A stretch of 64,000 bases of DNA. It comes from Bacteroidota bacterium. GTDB lineage: Bacteria; Bacteroidota; Bacteroidia; NS11-12g; UBA955. Below, piece after piece: positions 43,449 through 51,530 of this stretch. The stretch covers positions 424,254-488,253 of the forward strand of contig JAIYAW010000001.1 in the NCBI GenBank assembly GCA_027488835.1, given 5' to 3'. The first letter of the stretch is position 1; each line of letters begins with the position of its first letter. A program made the translations under genes and the position numbers. Under the pieces are notes generated by a model. The model searched no databases. It worked only from the letters and a program-made list of their open reading frames with translations, and was not told the origin of the DNA.

Positions 43449-43922
43449 ATGAGCCACATTTTTACGGCCCTAGATTTTGAAACAGCCAATAGCAACGGGT
43501 ATAGCGTTTGCCAAATTGGGATTGTAAAAGTGATGTTTGGTGTTGTAACCGAAAGGGTTTCAATTTTGGTACAACCTCCCAATAATGAGTACCATTATTG
43601 GAATACCAAAGTGCATGGTATTACCGCCATGAACACCAGAAATGCACCCACTTTTGATGAAGTTTGGGATGATATTTCCCATTTTTTTGAGGGACAAACG
43701 GTTGTGGCCCACAACGGTAAATTTGACTTTAGTTGCTTGGCGAAGGTGTTAGATTATTATCAGTTGCCTCATCCAAAGTATGCAAAAAAGTGTACCTATG
43801 TAATCTTTAAAAAAGGCTTGAAAAAACTCTGTGAAGAACATGGAATTCACCTAAACCACCACGATGCATTAAGCGATGCCGAGGCATGCGCTGCGCTTTA
43901 TATGAAGCATTTGGGATTGTAA
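43449..43922 (+). CDS. DnaQ-like 3'-5' exonuclease (DEDDh)
   Basis: A 157-residue member of the RNase T/DnaQ exonuclease superfamily. The DEDD residues can be placed: FTALDFETAN (ExoI, D and E), VVAHNGKFDFSCL (ExoII, D), and HHDALSDAEACAALY (ExoIII, H and D). No extra domain is present. Which nucleic acid it trims cannot be inferred. The ATG follows the preceding stop without a gap; a terminator follows. Confidence 0.9.
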   Translation: MSHIFTALDFETANSNGYSVCQIGIVKVMFGVVTERVSILVQPPNNEYHYWNTKVHGITAMNTRNAPTFDEVWDDISHFFEGQTVVAHNGKFDFSCLAKVLDYYQLPHPKYAKKCTYVIFKKGLKKLCEEHGIHLNHHDALSDAEACAALYMKHLGL

Positions 43923-43951
43923 GAAATCGGGCAAGTCAATATACGATTTAT

Positions 43952-43984
43952 AAAAAATGCCTCAGAGTAATCTGAGGCATTTTG
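43952..43984 (+). terminator. Terminator after the exonuclease gene
   Basis: AAAAATGCCTCAGA-GTAA-TCTGAGGCATTTT, strong hairpin with flanking A and T runs that can also act on the minus strand for the lipoprotein gene. The GCCTCAGA/TCTGAGGC core recurs at 44771-44790. Confidence 0.88.
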
Positions 43985-44014
43985 ATTTAAGAATAATTTT
44001 ATTGTTGACAATAA

Positions 44015-44422
44015 TTAATTGTTGTTTTGAGCTTCAGCATCAAAAATGTTGTGCTCTTTGCACCAGTTATTGTAACCATCATTACCCAATGCGGCTTTCA
44101 ATTTACTTGTGCTAATTGCAGTACCTTCAACTTTGTACCCTGAAACCAATACGTAATCTTGGATAGATACAACTCCATCTACCAATAAATCATAATCAGG
44201 ACCTGCACTTTGAAGCGCTTTGTCCATTGCCCCTTTGATAGAAGCGCCCAATCCTAGAAATCCAACGCTTGCACCAGATACTCTGATTCCTTGAGATTTG
44301 TCAATTTTTAAACTTACGTTCTTAGAACTAATTACTGTAAAATCTACTAATCTTACTGAACAGCTGGTCATTAAAAAAAATGATGCAAGCACCATTAATA
44401 GAGTTAATTTGTTTGTTTTCAT
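44015..44422 (-). CDS. Small uncharacterised lipoprotein
   Basis: A 135-residue protein with a lipoprotein signal peptide (LTLLMVLASFFLMTSCS, Cys near 21). The mature part has a Gly-rich middle (VSGASVGFLGLGASIKGAMDKALQSAGPDYDLLVDGVV) typical of small membrane-attached lipoproteins, then a beta-rich region (VSIQDYVLVSGYKVEGTAI) and an acidic end. I do not recognise the family with confidence. It lies between two terminators with similar stems and has an operator-like element 54-85 nt upstream of its start. Confidence 0.75.
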   Translation of the reverse strand: MKTNKLTLLMVLASFFLMTSCSVRLVDFTVISSKNVSLKIDKSQGIRVSGASVGFLGLGASIKGAMDKALQSAGPDYDLLVDGVVSIQDYVLVSGYKVEGTAISTSKLKAALGNDGYNNWCKEHNIFDAEAQNNN

Positions 44423-44475
44423 ATATTTTTAGTTGTTAGTTAACAAAACTAATTAATCTCATAAAATCCGCAGTT

Positions 44476-44507
44476 AGTAAAAAGTTCCTATCAGTTTGTA
44501 TTTGGAA
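44476..44507. promoter_or_regulatory. Operator-like element, copy C of three
   Basis: On the plus strand AGTAAAAAGTTCCTATCAGT then TTGTATTTGGAA. It aligns to the reverse complement of the elements at 2731-2763 and 15183-15219, sharing the GTAAAAAGTTCCT core and GTTTGTAT. No XRE gene is next to it in either direction; the nearest gene is the divergent lipoprotein gene. Confidence 0.5.
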
Positions 44508-44768
44508 ACTATTTGTACTTAATTTTTGAGGACGGGTATCAAATGTTTTATAGTAATTACAATTAAATTATTCAGCCTTATTATTTTTCAAATTTTCCAG
44601 CTTTTAATAAAGTAATCCCAAGTTGTAGTACTACCGTTTAGATTATTAAAAGACTTAACTCGGGAGCAAATGGCCTCGCTAAAAAAGCAAGATTTAAAAA
44701 ATTTGGACATTCTGATCTGTTTTTTGTGGCAAAAAATTAAACCATATGTAAACCGCTCTAAATGAACA
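44508..44768. other. Intergenic stretch, no supported gene
   Basis: About 260 nt between the orphan operator and the tRNA-Ala terminator. A short plus-strand frame (44652-44763, LTREQMASLKKQDLKNLDIL...) stays open but has only a 31-codon ATG-started ORF and no ribosome binding site, so I do not call it. It might be a decayed gene once driven by the operator. Confidence 0.4.
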
Positions 44769-44792
44769 AAGCCTCAGATTTCTCTGAGGCCT
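44769..44792 (-). terminator. Terminator of tRNA-Ala
   Basis: GCCTCAGA-TTTC-TCTGAGGC hairpin 3' of the tRNA on its strand, followed on that strand by TTTGTTCATTT. It shares its stem with the terminator at 43952-43984. Confidence 0.8.
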
Positions 44793-44806
44793 TGTATTTA
44801 TTGGGG

Positions 44807-44883
<77 letters not shown>

Positions 44884-44928
44884 TCTGTGGCGAAAATAGT
44901 GAAAAGGTTTTGTTTAATTAGAAATTAA

Positions 44929-46059
44929 CTATTTTAATGTCTTCAAGATGTTTTCTGCTACGTTTTTACTTACATCTTGACCCTTTGCAATTAGCATATC
45001 CCAAAGTGCTTCGTAGCCTTTATTCAAAGTATTAAGATTAGATGGTGTTTGCAATCTGTCAATTGCATCTGTGAGTGTTTTCACCTCCACATCTTGTAAA
45101 TGCTCTTCTACCAATTGTTTTTGTAATAATATATTTACTAGAGACACATAAGGAATTTTCAAAAGTCGTTTTCCAACGAAATAAGTAATTTTATTTACCT
45201 TGTAAGCCACCACTTGTGGCACTTTAAATAATGCAGTTTCTAGCGTTGCTGTGCCACTCGCAACCAATGCAAATCCCTTCGTTTGATGCGCTTGATTTAA
45301 AATTTCAAACGTTTTGCCAAATTCAATGGTGGCATTTAATTGGTGCGTATTTAAAATGTTATTGTAAAATTCCAAATCTAAACCCGGAGCAGCGGCAACA
45401 ACAATGTTTGCATTTTCAATTTGATTGGCGGCTTTAATAAAATTTGGCAACAGGGTAGAGACTTCATTTTTGCGGCTACCCGCAAGTATTGCAATAGTAG
45501 GTTTGTCAGGATTTAATCCGATGAAATCAGGTTGATTTTTTTGGCTTTGTTGAAATTCTAACACCGATTCAAGTGTAGGATTTCCAACATAGGTGCAAGG
45601 CATCCCAAGTCCCTCAAAAAAAGAAACTTCAAATGGAAAAATCACGTAAAGGTGATCAATGCATTTGCGCATGGTTTTGACCCTGCTTTTATTCCAAGCC
45701 CAAGCTTTGGGTGCAATGTACCAGTGAACGGGAATTCCGTGTTGCTTTGCAAACTGAGCCAAGGGCAAATTGAAACCTGGGTTGTCAATAAATACAATGG
45801 CATCTGGCTTTTCGGTTAAAATTTCAGACTTGGCTTGCTTCATGTAGCCTTTGATTGCCCTAATATTTTTCAATACCTCAACCAGGCCCATGTAAGCCCT
45901 GTTTTTGTAGTGCGATAATAATCTTGCGCCTTCATTTTGCATTAGATCGCCGCCCCAAGCCACCAATTCGATAGTGGGGTCAAGTGATTTAATTTTGGCA
46001 ATCAAACGAGAGCCATGTTGGTCGCCGGAAGCTTCGCCAGCTACAAAAAAGAGTTTCAT
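44929..46059 (-). CDS. lpxB: Lipid-A-disaccharide synthase
   Basis: A 376-residue GT19 enzyme that joins lipid X and UDP-diacylglucosamine in lipid A synthesis at the inner membrane. I use the internal Met (MKLFFVAGEASGDQHGSRL) at 46059, because the seven upstream residues are not part of the fold and this start leaves 1 nt after the preceding gene. VAGEASGDQHGSRLI, WGGDLMQNEGARLL, FIDNPGFNLPLAQFAKQHGIPVHWYIAPKAWAWN, YVGNPTLES and LVASGTATLETALF are family motifs. Contains a TTTTGAGGGA decamer encoding FFEG. Confidence 0.94.
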   Translation of the reverse strand: MKLFFVAGEASGDQHGSRLIAKIKSLDPTIELVAWGGDLMQNEGARLLSHYKNRAYMGLVEVLKNIRAIKGYMKQAKSEILTEKPDAIVFIDNPGFNLPLAQFAKQHGIPVHWYIAPKAWAWNKSRVKTMRKCIDHLYVIFPFEVSFFEGLGMPCTYVGNPTLESVLEFQQSQKNQPDFIGLNPDKPTIAILAGSRKNEVSTLLPNFIKAANQIENANIVVAAAPGLDLEFYNNILNTHQLNATIEFGKTFEILNQAHQTKGFALVASGTATLETALFKVPQVVAYKVNKITYFVGKRLLKIPYVSLVNILLQKQLVEEHLQDVEVKTLTDAIDRLQTPSNLNTLNKGYEALWDMLIAKGQDVSKNVAENILKTLK

Positions 46060-46060
46060 T

Positions 46061-46360
46061 TTAGAATGATTGCAATTCAATAATCATGGCCAAAATTGCC
46101 ATCAACATGGTTGCGATTAACAATCCCCTATTGAAGAAAATCATTTTATCGAACTTCATTAAATAGAAAAACAATCCAATGTTTCCTGCCACTCCAACTT
46201 GAAAAGGAGTGTTGTAAACGTGTCTTAAATGGATGATGCTTTTGATGAAAGTTTCAGCATGGATATGCATTACAGTTGCAATTCCGGTACCTAATAAAAA
46301 GGGAATTATTAATCCAACAATAAATCCCACCCCCATTTGTTTTAGGTTAAGTTGTTCCAT
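46061..46360 (-). CDS. Small membrane protein between surE and lpxB
   Basis: A 99-residue protein beginning at MEQLNLKQMG (46360); the track start at 46447 lies within surE in another frame. It has two or three hydrophobic helices (GVGFIVGLIIPFLLGTGIATVMHI, FQVGVAGNIGLFFYLMKF, GLLIATMLMAILAMIIEL). I do not recognise a named family. Its start overlaps the surE stop by 14 nt and its stop is 1 nt before lpxB, so it is firmly inside the operon; a role linked to lipid A or the envelope is an inference from context. Confidence 0.75.
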   Translation of the reverse strand: MEQLNLKQMGVGFIVGLIIPFLLGTGIATVMHIHAETFIKSIIHLRHVYNTPFQVGVAGNIGLFFYLMKFDKMIFFNRGLLIATMLMAILAMIIELQSF

Positions 46361-47129
46361 TGAGATTCCATTGATTGAGCGACCCAATTCTTTGATGGTC
46401 AGTAAGGTCATACATGGTTGGCACGATAGAAATATATCCATTTTCAAGCGCCCACTGATCTGTATCTTCTCCTTTGTCCATATTTACAAATTTTCCTGTC
46501 ATCCAAAAATAATCGCGCCCAAAAGGATCTTGACGTCGGTCGAAATCTTCTTTCCATTTGGCTTGGGCTTGACGGCAAATTTTGATGCCAAGTATATTTT
46601 TATCAGCAGGAACTGGAATATTCACGTTTAACAAGGTACCATAAGGCATGCCATTTTTCAAGGTTTCAAGTGCAATGGTTTTGATGTATGGTTTGATGGA
46701 TTCAAAATCTGCATCCCATGCATAATCGCAAAGAGAAAACCCAATTGCTTTCATCCCATCGATAGATGCTTCAACAGCGGCCGACATGGTACCGGAATAA
46801 ATGACGTTGATAGAAGAGTTTGCTCCATGATTGATACCAGAAACCATCAAATCGGGTTTTCTTGGAAGTATTTTATCAATGGCAATTTTCACACAATCAA
46901 CGGGTGTACCCGAGCACTGATAGGCAATTACTCCTTCGTAAAGATGTACTTCGGTTATGCGAATAGGGTGATTGATGGTAATGGCATGTCCCATTGCGCT
47001 TTGCGGCTTATCAGGGGCAACTACAATTACTTCGCCTATTTCTTTCATCACATCAATGAGTGCTTGAATACCGGGTGCGGTTATTCCGTCGTCATTGCTA
47101 ATTAAAATTAAAGGTTTTTGGTGCGACAT
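46347..47129 (-). CDS. surE: 5'/3'-nucleotidase SurE
   Basis: A 260-residue phosphatase of normal length. LILISNDDGITAPGIQAL has the metal-binding DD, with SAMGHAITI, PVDCVKIAI, and DLMVSGINHGANSSINVIYSGTMSAAVEA completing the active site. It hydrolyses nucleoside monophosphates and is associated with stress survival. First gene of the surE-99aa-lpxB operon. Confidence 0.95.
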   Translation of the reverse strand: MSHQKPLILISNDDGITAPGIQALIDVMKEIGEVIVVAPDKPQSAMGHAITINHPIRITEVHLYEGVIAYQCSGTPVDCVKIAIDKILPRKPDLMVSGINHGANSSINVIYSGTMSAAVEASIDGMKAIGFSLCDYAWDADFESIKPYIKTIALETLKNGMPYGTLLNVNIPVPADKNILGIKICRQAQAKWKEDFDRRQDPFGRDYFWMTGKFVNMDKGEDTDQWALENGYISIVPTMYDLTDHQRIGSLNQWNLNGTT

Positions 47130-47324
47130 TGGTAATACAAATTTACAACTTTGAATGTTAGATATTATTATGTTTTGAAAATTGATTGTTTTAACGCCTT
47201 TTTAAATTTTTAAATATAAACATATCAATAATATATGAATTTTATCGTTAAATTTCAGTAATTGACATCTACAAAGAGAACGAAATAAGCCCAAAAGTAA
47301 AACAAAATAACATTTGTTTGTTTC

Positions 47325-47332
47325 TACATTTG
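47325..47332 (+). promoter_or_regulatory. -7 element of the propeller sensor gene
   Basis: TACATTTG, 8 nt before the ATG at 47341. TTTG repeats lie upstream at 47313-47320, but not at the optimal -33 distance. Confidence 0.4.
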
Positions 47333-47340
47333 TTTAAACA

Positions 47341-48633
47341 ATGTACTTGAACATCAAACATATCATAGACAAAGCCATAAAATCAAAAATTGGGGTTGCT
47401 GTTTGGTTCATGTTTTTTCAGAGTTCACTAATTGCATTTAATTATACCCCGGTTGAAATTGCTAAAATTTTAAATAGGGCAAATGCTGAAACGAATAAAA
47501 TTACCCATTCGGCAATAGGTGAGACCGATTATATAGTTTCCGGGGATTCATTATTTTTAAATCCAGATGGTACCCATTATCTATATTCTTATTTGCCCTC
47601 TAGAAATACAATCCTGCGCTTAGACCATTCACAATTTCATGGTCATCATTTTGCGCGACATTTGTTTTTGTATCATGGTGAAATTTATGCTTTTGGGGGA
47701 TATGGGTTTTGGAATGACCATGCCAAATTAATTAAGTTCGACAAGCGCACAAAAGAGTGGGAGTTGGTGATGGTTAAAAACAATGATGTGTTGACTGGCA
47801 AACCAATAATGTCGATACTTCAAGGAGATTCACTTTTTATTTACGGCACAATTCAACACCATGTAAATTTCCAAGGTACTTCAATCAGTACAAATTGTTA
47901 TGTGTTAGATTTAAAAAAGTTAGCGTTTTCCGAATTCAAAAGGGTAACACCCAATTTGGAAATTCAGAGCTGCTCTCAAGGATTTAATAATCAATTTTCT
48001 AAATTTGTAATTTTTGGCACTCCGAATTCGATTATGTACATATTCGACAAGAGCAAAAGAACAATATATAAGAATGCTTCGGGTCCATCCTTATGGCATG
48101 AGTCTAATGTTTTAAAAATTGATGTTGTTGATTCAATTTATAGATTCACCGTTGGAAACGAGCTCATAACGGTTTTGTCAGATTTGACAGTGGATAGTAT
48201 TAACTTAAATAATTATCTGGAATTATATTGTTTTGAAGAAAGTAAATTTAATGACTGGACTCCTAAGGGTTCGGAGATAAAATGGATTGAATTTATTTAC
48301 AAATATGTTATTTTGATTCTGGTAATTTTGGTTGTATTTCTGGGATATCACTTTCTAAGTACCGGTGGAATATATAACAGAAAAATCCTCAATCAATACA
48401 GGCAATTAGAAGAGGAAATGGACGTATTGGATTATGTGGATACGCTCAAAGAAAATTTATTTTCAGAACACGAAATTGATTTGACTTTTAGAATTTATCA
48501 TTTGCCATCTCAAGTTAGAAAAATTAAAAGAAGTCAAATAATTAATGCAATTAATGTACTTCAACCGGGTAAAATCGAAAAAGTGATTAATCCTAAGAGA
48601 ATCAATCAATTTTTATATAAGGTAAATGCTTAA
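47341..48633 (+). CDS. Membrane-anchored kelch/propeller-like protein with short cytoplasmic domain
   Basis: A 430-residue protein. A hydrophobic N-terminus (IGVAVWFMFFQSSLIAFN) exports a roughly 290-residue domain with kelch-like strands (HLFLYHGEIYAFGGYGFWNDHAKLIKFDKRTKEWELV, GDSLFIYGTIQHHVNFQGTSISTNCYVLDLKKLAF). A single helix (YVILILVILVVFLGYHFL) leads to about 80 cytoplasmic residues that are helical and basic (FSEHEIDLTFRIYHLPSQVRKIKRSQIINAINVLQPGKIEKVINPKRINQFLYK). No histidine-kinase or known HTH signature is evident; a winged-helix-like fold is my guess. Its TAA overlaps the stop of the convergent kinase gene (shared TTAA). It may be the accessory or alternative output of that system. 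Unrecognised family. Confidence 0.6.
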   Translation: MYLNIKHIIDKAIKSKIGVAVWFMFFQSSLIAFNYTPVEIAKILNRANAETNKITHSAIGETDYIVSGDSLFLNPDGTHYLYSYLPSRNTILRLDHSQFHGHHFARHLFLYHGEIYAFGGYGFWNDHAKLIKFDKRTKEWELVMVKNNDVLTGKPIMSILQGDSLFIYGTIQHHVNFQGTSISTNCYVLDLKKLAFSEFKRVTPNLEIQSCSQGFNNQFSKFVIFGTPNSIMYIFDKSKRTIYKNASGPSLWHESNVLKIDVVDSIYRFTVGNELITVLSDLTVDSINLNNYLELYCFEESKFNDWTPKGSEIKWIEFIYKYVILILVILVVFLGYHFLSTGGIYNRKILNQYRQLEEEMDVLDYVDTLKENLFSEHEIDLTFRIYHLPSQVRKIKRSQIINAINVLQPGKIEKVINPKRINQFLYKVNA

Positions 48634-51530
48634 TTTAAATTGATTTTTGAAATCAGAATAAAGCAGTAGTAAAATTTATCTTCGAAGTTTGTTGAAAAAT
48701 TGATTTTATACGTTTTATTGTACAGTTTATTAAATAATTCAATCCTTTCTAACACTATTTTTTGCCCATTTAATGTCCCCGTCTTGCGCATAATTTCCTT
48801 GTGCATTCCTTTGTTTTTAATTTGAATGAGGATTTCATTTGGAGAAGAATTTGTGATATTGATTCCAATAAATCCTATCTCTTTTTTTTCAAGCAATACG
48901 CCATGTTTGAGAGCATTTTCCAAGAGTGGTTGTAAAATTAATGGGGGTAAATTCCAATTTTTTGTATGAATACCTTCCTCTATAATGATATCGAATACAA
49001 AATCCTTATCACTTTCGAAACGCATTTTCTCTAATTGGATATAAGTATTAGCAAATTCTAATTCTTGTTGGAGACTAATGTAATCTTTTTCAGAGGTTTC
49101 CAAGAATAACCTGTTTATTTGAGACAATTTGGTTGTTGCCTTTAATGCCATGGTTTTGTTGTTCTTGATAATCATGGCTTGTACAAAATTCATTACATTA
49201 AAAATGAAATGCGGATTCATGTTCGATTTCAAACGGCTTAATTCTAGTCCAATAATTTTTTCTTGAAGTTGAAATTTTTGAAATTGCTCATTGTATATAA
49301 AAAAGAAGAAAATAAAGACAGCAATAATGACCATTATCCAAAATTCTGGTCTCCGTAAAATAGGATTTTCTATTTTTAATGGGATTCCCTTTTTCCAATT
49401 GATTGTATTTATTGATATTTGAAACAATCCCTCATTGATATCATTCATCCATATTGGAAGGCGTGTTTCTTTGAAATTTTGTATTAGAATAGAATCAACA
49501 TTAGACAATGTCACCTCACAGACACTATGGCTGGCGTGAATGTAGTTAGGTGAAATTAACTTAATGGGAAAGTTTTCATTCTGATTAAAATAGGGTAGTT
49601 TAAAATTTGAAATATTTTGATAAGTTACAAAAACACAATTAAACATTTGAGTTTGTTTGAGGGATTCTAGAAAATCTATTTTTTGAACAAAATTATTTCT
49701 CAATAAGTACAGGTAAGTTGATTCAATATGAATATTGTTAATTTCTTGCGAATTACCTAAATAAAATTGATTCAAGAATTTCAAGTATTTGCTATTTTGA
49801 TTGATGCCAAATTGCAAAACATAATTGCTATTTCCGAGCCACAAACCTTTTTCATCTCCTTTAATCCAATCAATTTCGAATGTTGGAAACAACTTTTGCA
49901 AATTCAAAATCTCTTTGGCTTTAATTTGTTTTCGATTAAAATCAATTTCACAACAAATTAAATTCTGACCATCTTGAATAAGCATTGCGTTGCCAGCCAA
50001 ATAAAAGTTAAATTTACTTTTATCAATGGGTATGTCTATGGTAAGTTTATAAATTGAATCATGCTCGATAATAAAATAACCTTTACTATCTGAATGTAAA
50101 ATGGTGAAGAGTTTGGATGAAGAAATTGAATTGATGTTATCAATTGTTTGGTCTAAATGATTAATTACTTTTTCTTGCTTTAAGTCATAACTCCAAATTG
50201 GACCAAAATAATGAATGCAATATAAAATTTCATTTTGAATGAAAACTTGCTGAAATGCCGATTTGAAGAGGTGTTTTGTTTTGTTTTTTCGTTTTGTATC
50301 AAAAATGTAAATCCCGTCTTCACAGTGAATAATGATTTTTTCTTTGAAAGTTTGAACCGATCGAATATTGGTTTCTGTTTTATAGGTCTCCCAATTTAAA
50401 GCTTGCTTGGTTTTAAAAATAAGTTCATTCGCCTTCCATGCAAATTGTAAGTTTTGACTTTCAAAATAATCGTCAGCAACAAATGGTAAAATAACATTAT
50501 TGTGAAATTGAGGAAAATAATAGACCCCTTTTTTTATCGAATTTGCCCAAATTCCATGGTTTATGGAATCATAAGTGATTGCCCAGAAGAATGGTTTTTT
50601 AGGCTGTTGACTTATATCAAATGTTTTTTGGTAATCGTTGTGTGTATGCAAATAACCGCTTTCAAGGTTATTTGTATTTCCTACAGCCATTACTAATTTA
50701 TTGTGGGTTACATTAAAATCCCAAACCACATAATTGTCATTGTTTTTATGTTTGAATGTGAATTTTTCAGTTTTCCCATTCGCATCCAATGAAAAATACG
50801 AATTATCTGCAGTGCTGCCATAAAATTTGTTCTGAAAAACAATGGATGTCATTACAGTTTTGTATTGCCCATTTTGAAGTAAAAACTTGTTTAATGGATC
50901 TTGAAGATTTATTTCCCACTTTTTCTGGTTTTTCCAAGACAACAAAGGTTGTTTATCGTAAAAACTTGCGTAATACTGATTGCTAAAGTAAAATAAATCC
51001 ATCGGCATATTTTTGCCTCCAGATTTATTATTTTGTTTATTTAAAATACAACTGATTTTTGATCCTGAAATTTCAAAAAAACCATTCCCTGAGATTAAAA
51101 AGAGCCGGTTATTTATTTCTTTTAATTTTCTTATTCGAGGGAATTCTTGATATTGATATCTTTTAATTAATTTTCCGTTATTGACATTGAAAATAAATAA
51201 TCCCGAATCATAACTTGCAATGTATATGATGTCTTTCTTTTGAATGATATCCCAAACTTGACTAAAGCCAACTTTTTTCGAAATAATAGCCTTGGGGGCG
51301 CTGATTTGAGGAAATATACCTAAGCCGGCATCTGTGCCTACCCAAACCGTACCTTCTTTGTCTATGAAAGTTTTTCTTGTTACAATAGACGGTAACCCTT
51401 TGTTATAATCTATCTCTAGACCAAAATCACCTGATGCGAATAATGAATGACATATTAGGATTAAAAAGAATCCTGTAATATTTTTCTTCCAGTTTTGGAG
51501 AGATTTATATGCGTGCCATCTTGTAGACAT
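48630..51530 (-). CDS. Two-component propeller sensor histidine kinase (LytS/His_kinase type)
   Basis: A 966-residue membrane kinase. A signal peptide (NITGFFLILICHSLFASG) precedes a large periplasmic region with repeated beta strands of the two-component regulator propeller type (FIDKEGTVWVGTDAGLGIFPQ, KKDIIYIASYDSGLFIFNVNNGKLIKRY), a Y_Y_Y-like segment, one membrane helix (FWIMVIIAVFIFFFFIYN), then a His_kinase domain with MNPHFIFNVMNFVQAMI (phosphorylated His) and an ATPase domain with LQPLLENALKHG (N box). It would phosphorylate the LytTR regulator encoded just upstream. The ATG used overlaps that regulator by 70 nt. No alternative ATG, GTG or TTG preserves the signal peptide. Confidence 0.87.
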   Translation of the reverse strand: MSTRWHAYKSLQNWKKNITGFFLILICHSLFASGDFGLEIDYNKGLPSIVTRKTFIDKEGTVWVGTDAGLGIFPQISAPKAIISKKVGFSQVWDIIQKKDIIYIASYDSGLFIFNVNNGKLIKRYQYQEFPRIRKLKEINNRLFLISGNGFFEISGSKISCILNKQNNKSGGKNMPMDLFYFSNQYYASFYDKQPLLSWKNQKKWEINLQDPLNKFLLQNGQYKTVMTSIVFQNKFYGSTADNSYFSLDANGKTEKFTFKHKNNDNYVVWDFNVTHNKLVMAVGNTNNLESGYLHTHNDYQKTFDISQQPKKPFFWAITYDSINHGIWANSIKKGVYYFPQFHNNVILPFVADDYFESQNLQFAWKANELIFKTKQALNWETYKTETNIRSVQTFKEKIIIHCEDGIYIFDTKRKNKTKHLFKSAFQQVFIQNEILYCIHYFGPIWSYDLKQEKVINHLDQTIDNINSISSSKLFTILHSDSKGYFIIEHDSIYKLTIDIPIDKSKFNFYLAGNAMLIQDGQNLICCEIDFNRKQIKAKEILNLQKLFPTFEIDWIKGDEKGLWLGNSNYVLQFGINQNSKYLKFLNQFYLGNSQEINNIHIESTYLYLLRNNFVQKIDFLESLKQTQMFNCVFVTYQNISNFKLPYFNQNENFPIKLISPNYIHASHSVCEVTLSNVDSILIQNFKETRLPIWMNDINEGLFQISINTINWKKGIPLKIENPILRRPEFWIMVIIAVFIFFFFIYNEQFQKFQLQEKIIGLELSRLKSNMNPHFIFNVMNFVQAMIIKNNKTMALKATTKLSQINRLFLETSEKDYISLQQELEFANTYIQLEKMRFESDKDFVFDIIIEEGIHTKNWNLPPLILQPLLENALKHGVLLEKKEIGFIGINITNSSPNEILIQIKNKGMHKEIMRKTGTLNGQKIVLERIELFNKLYNKTYKINFSTNFEDKFYYCFILISKINLN

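Noticed and set aside
44652-44763. Short frame LTREQMASLKKQDLKNLDIL... downstream of the orphan operator
   Set aside because: Only 31 codons from its ATG, no ribosome binding site, no family; it could be gene debris but cannot be supported as a gene.
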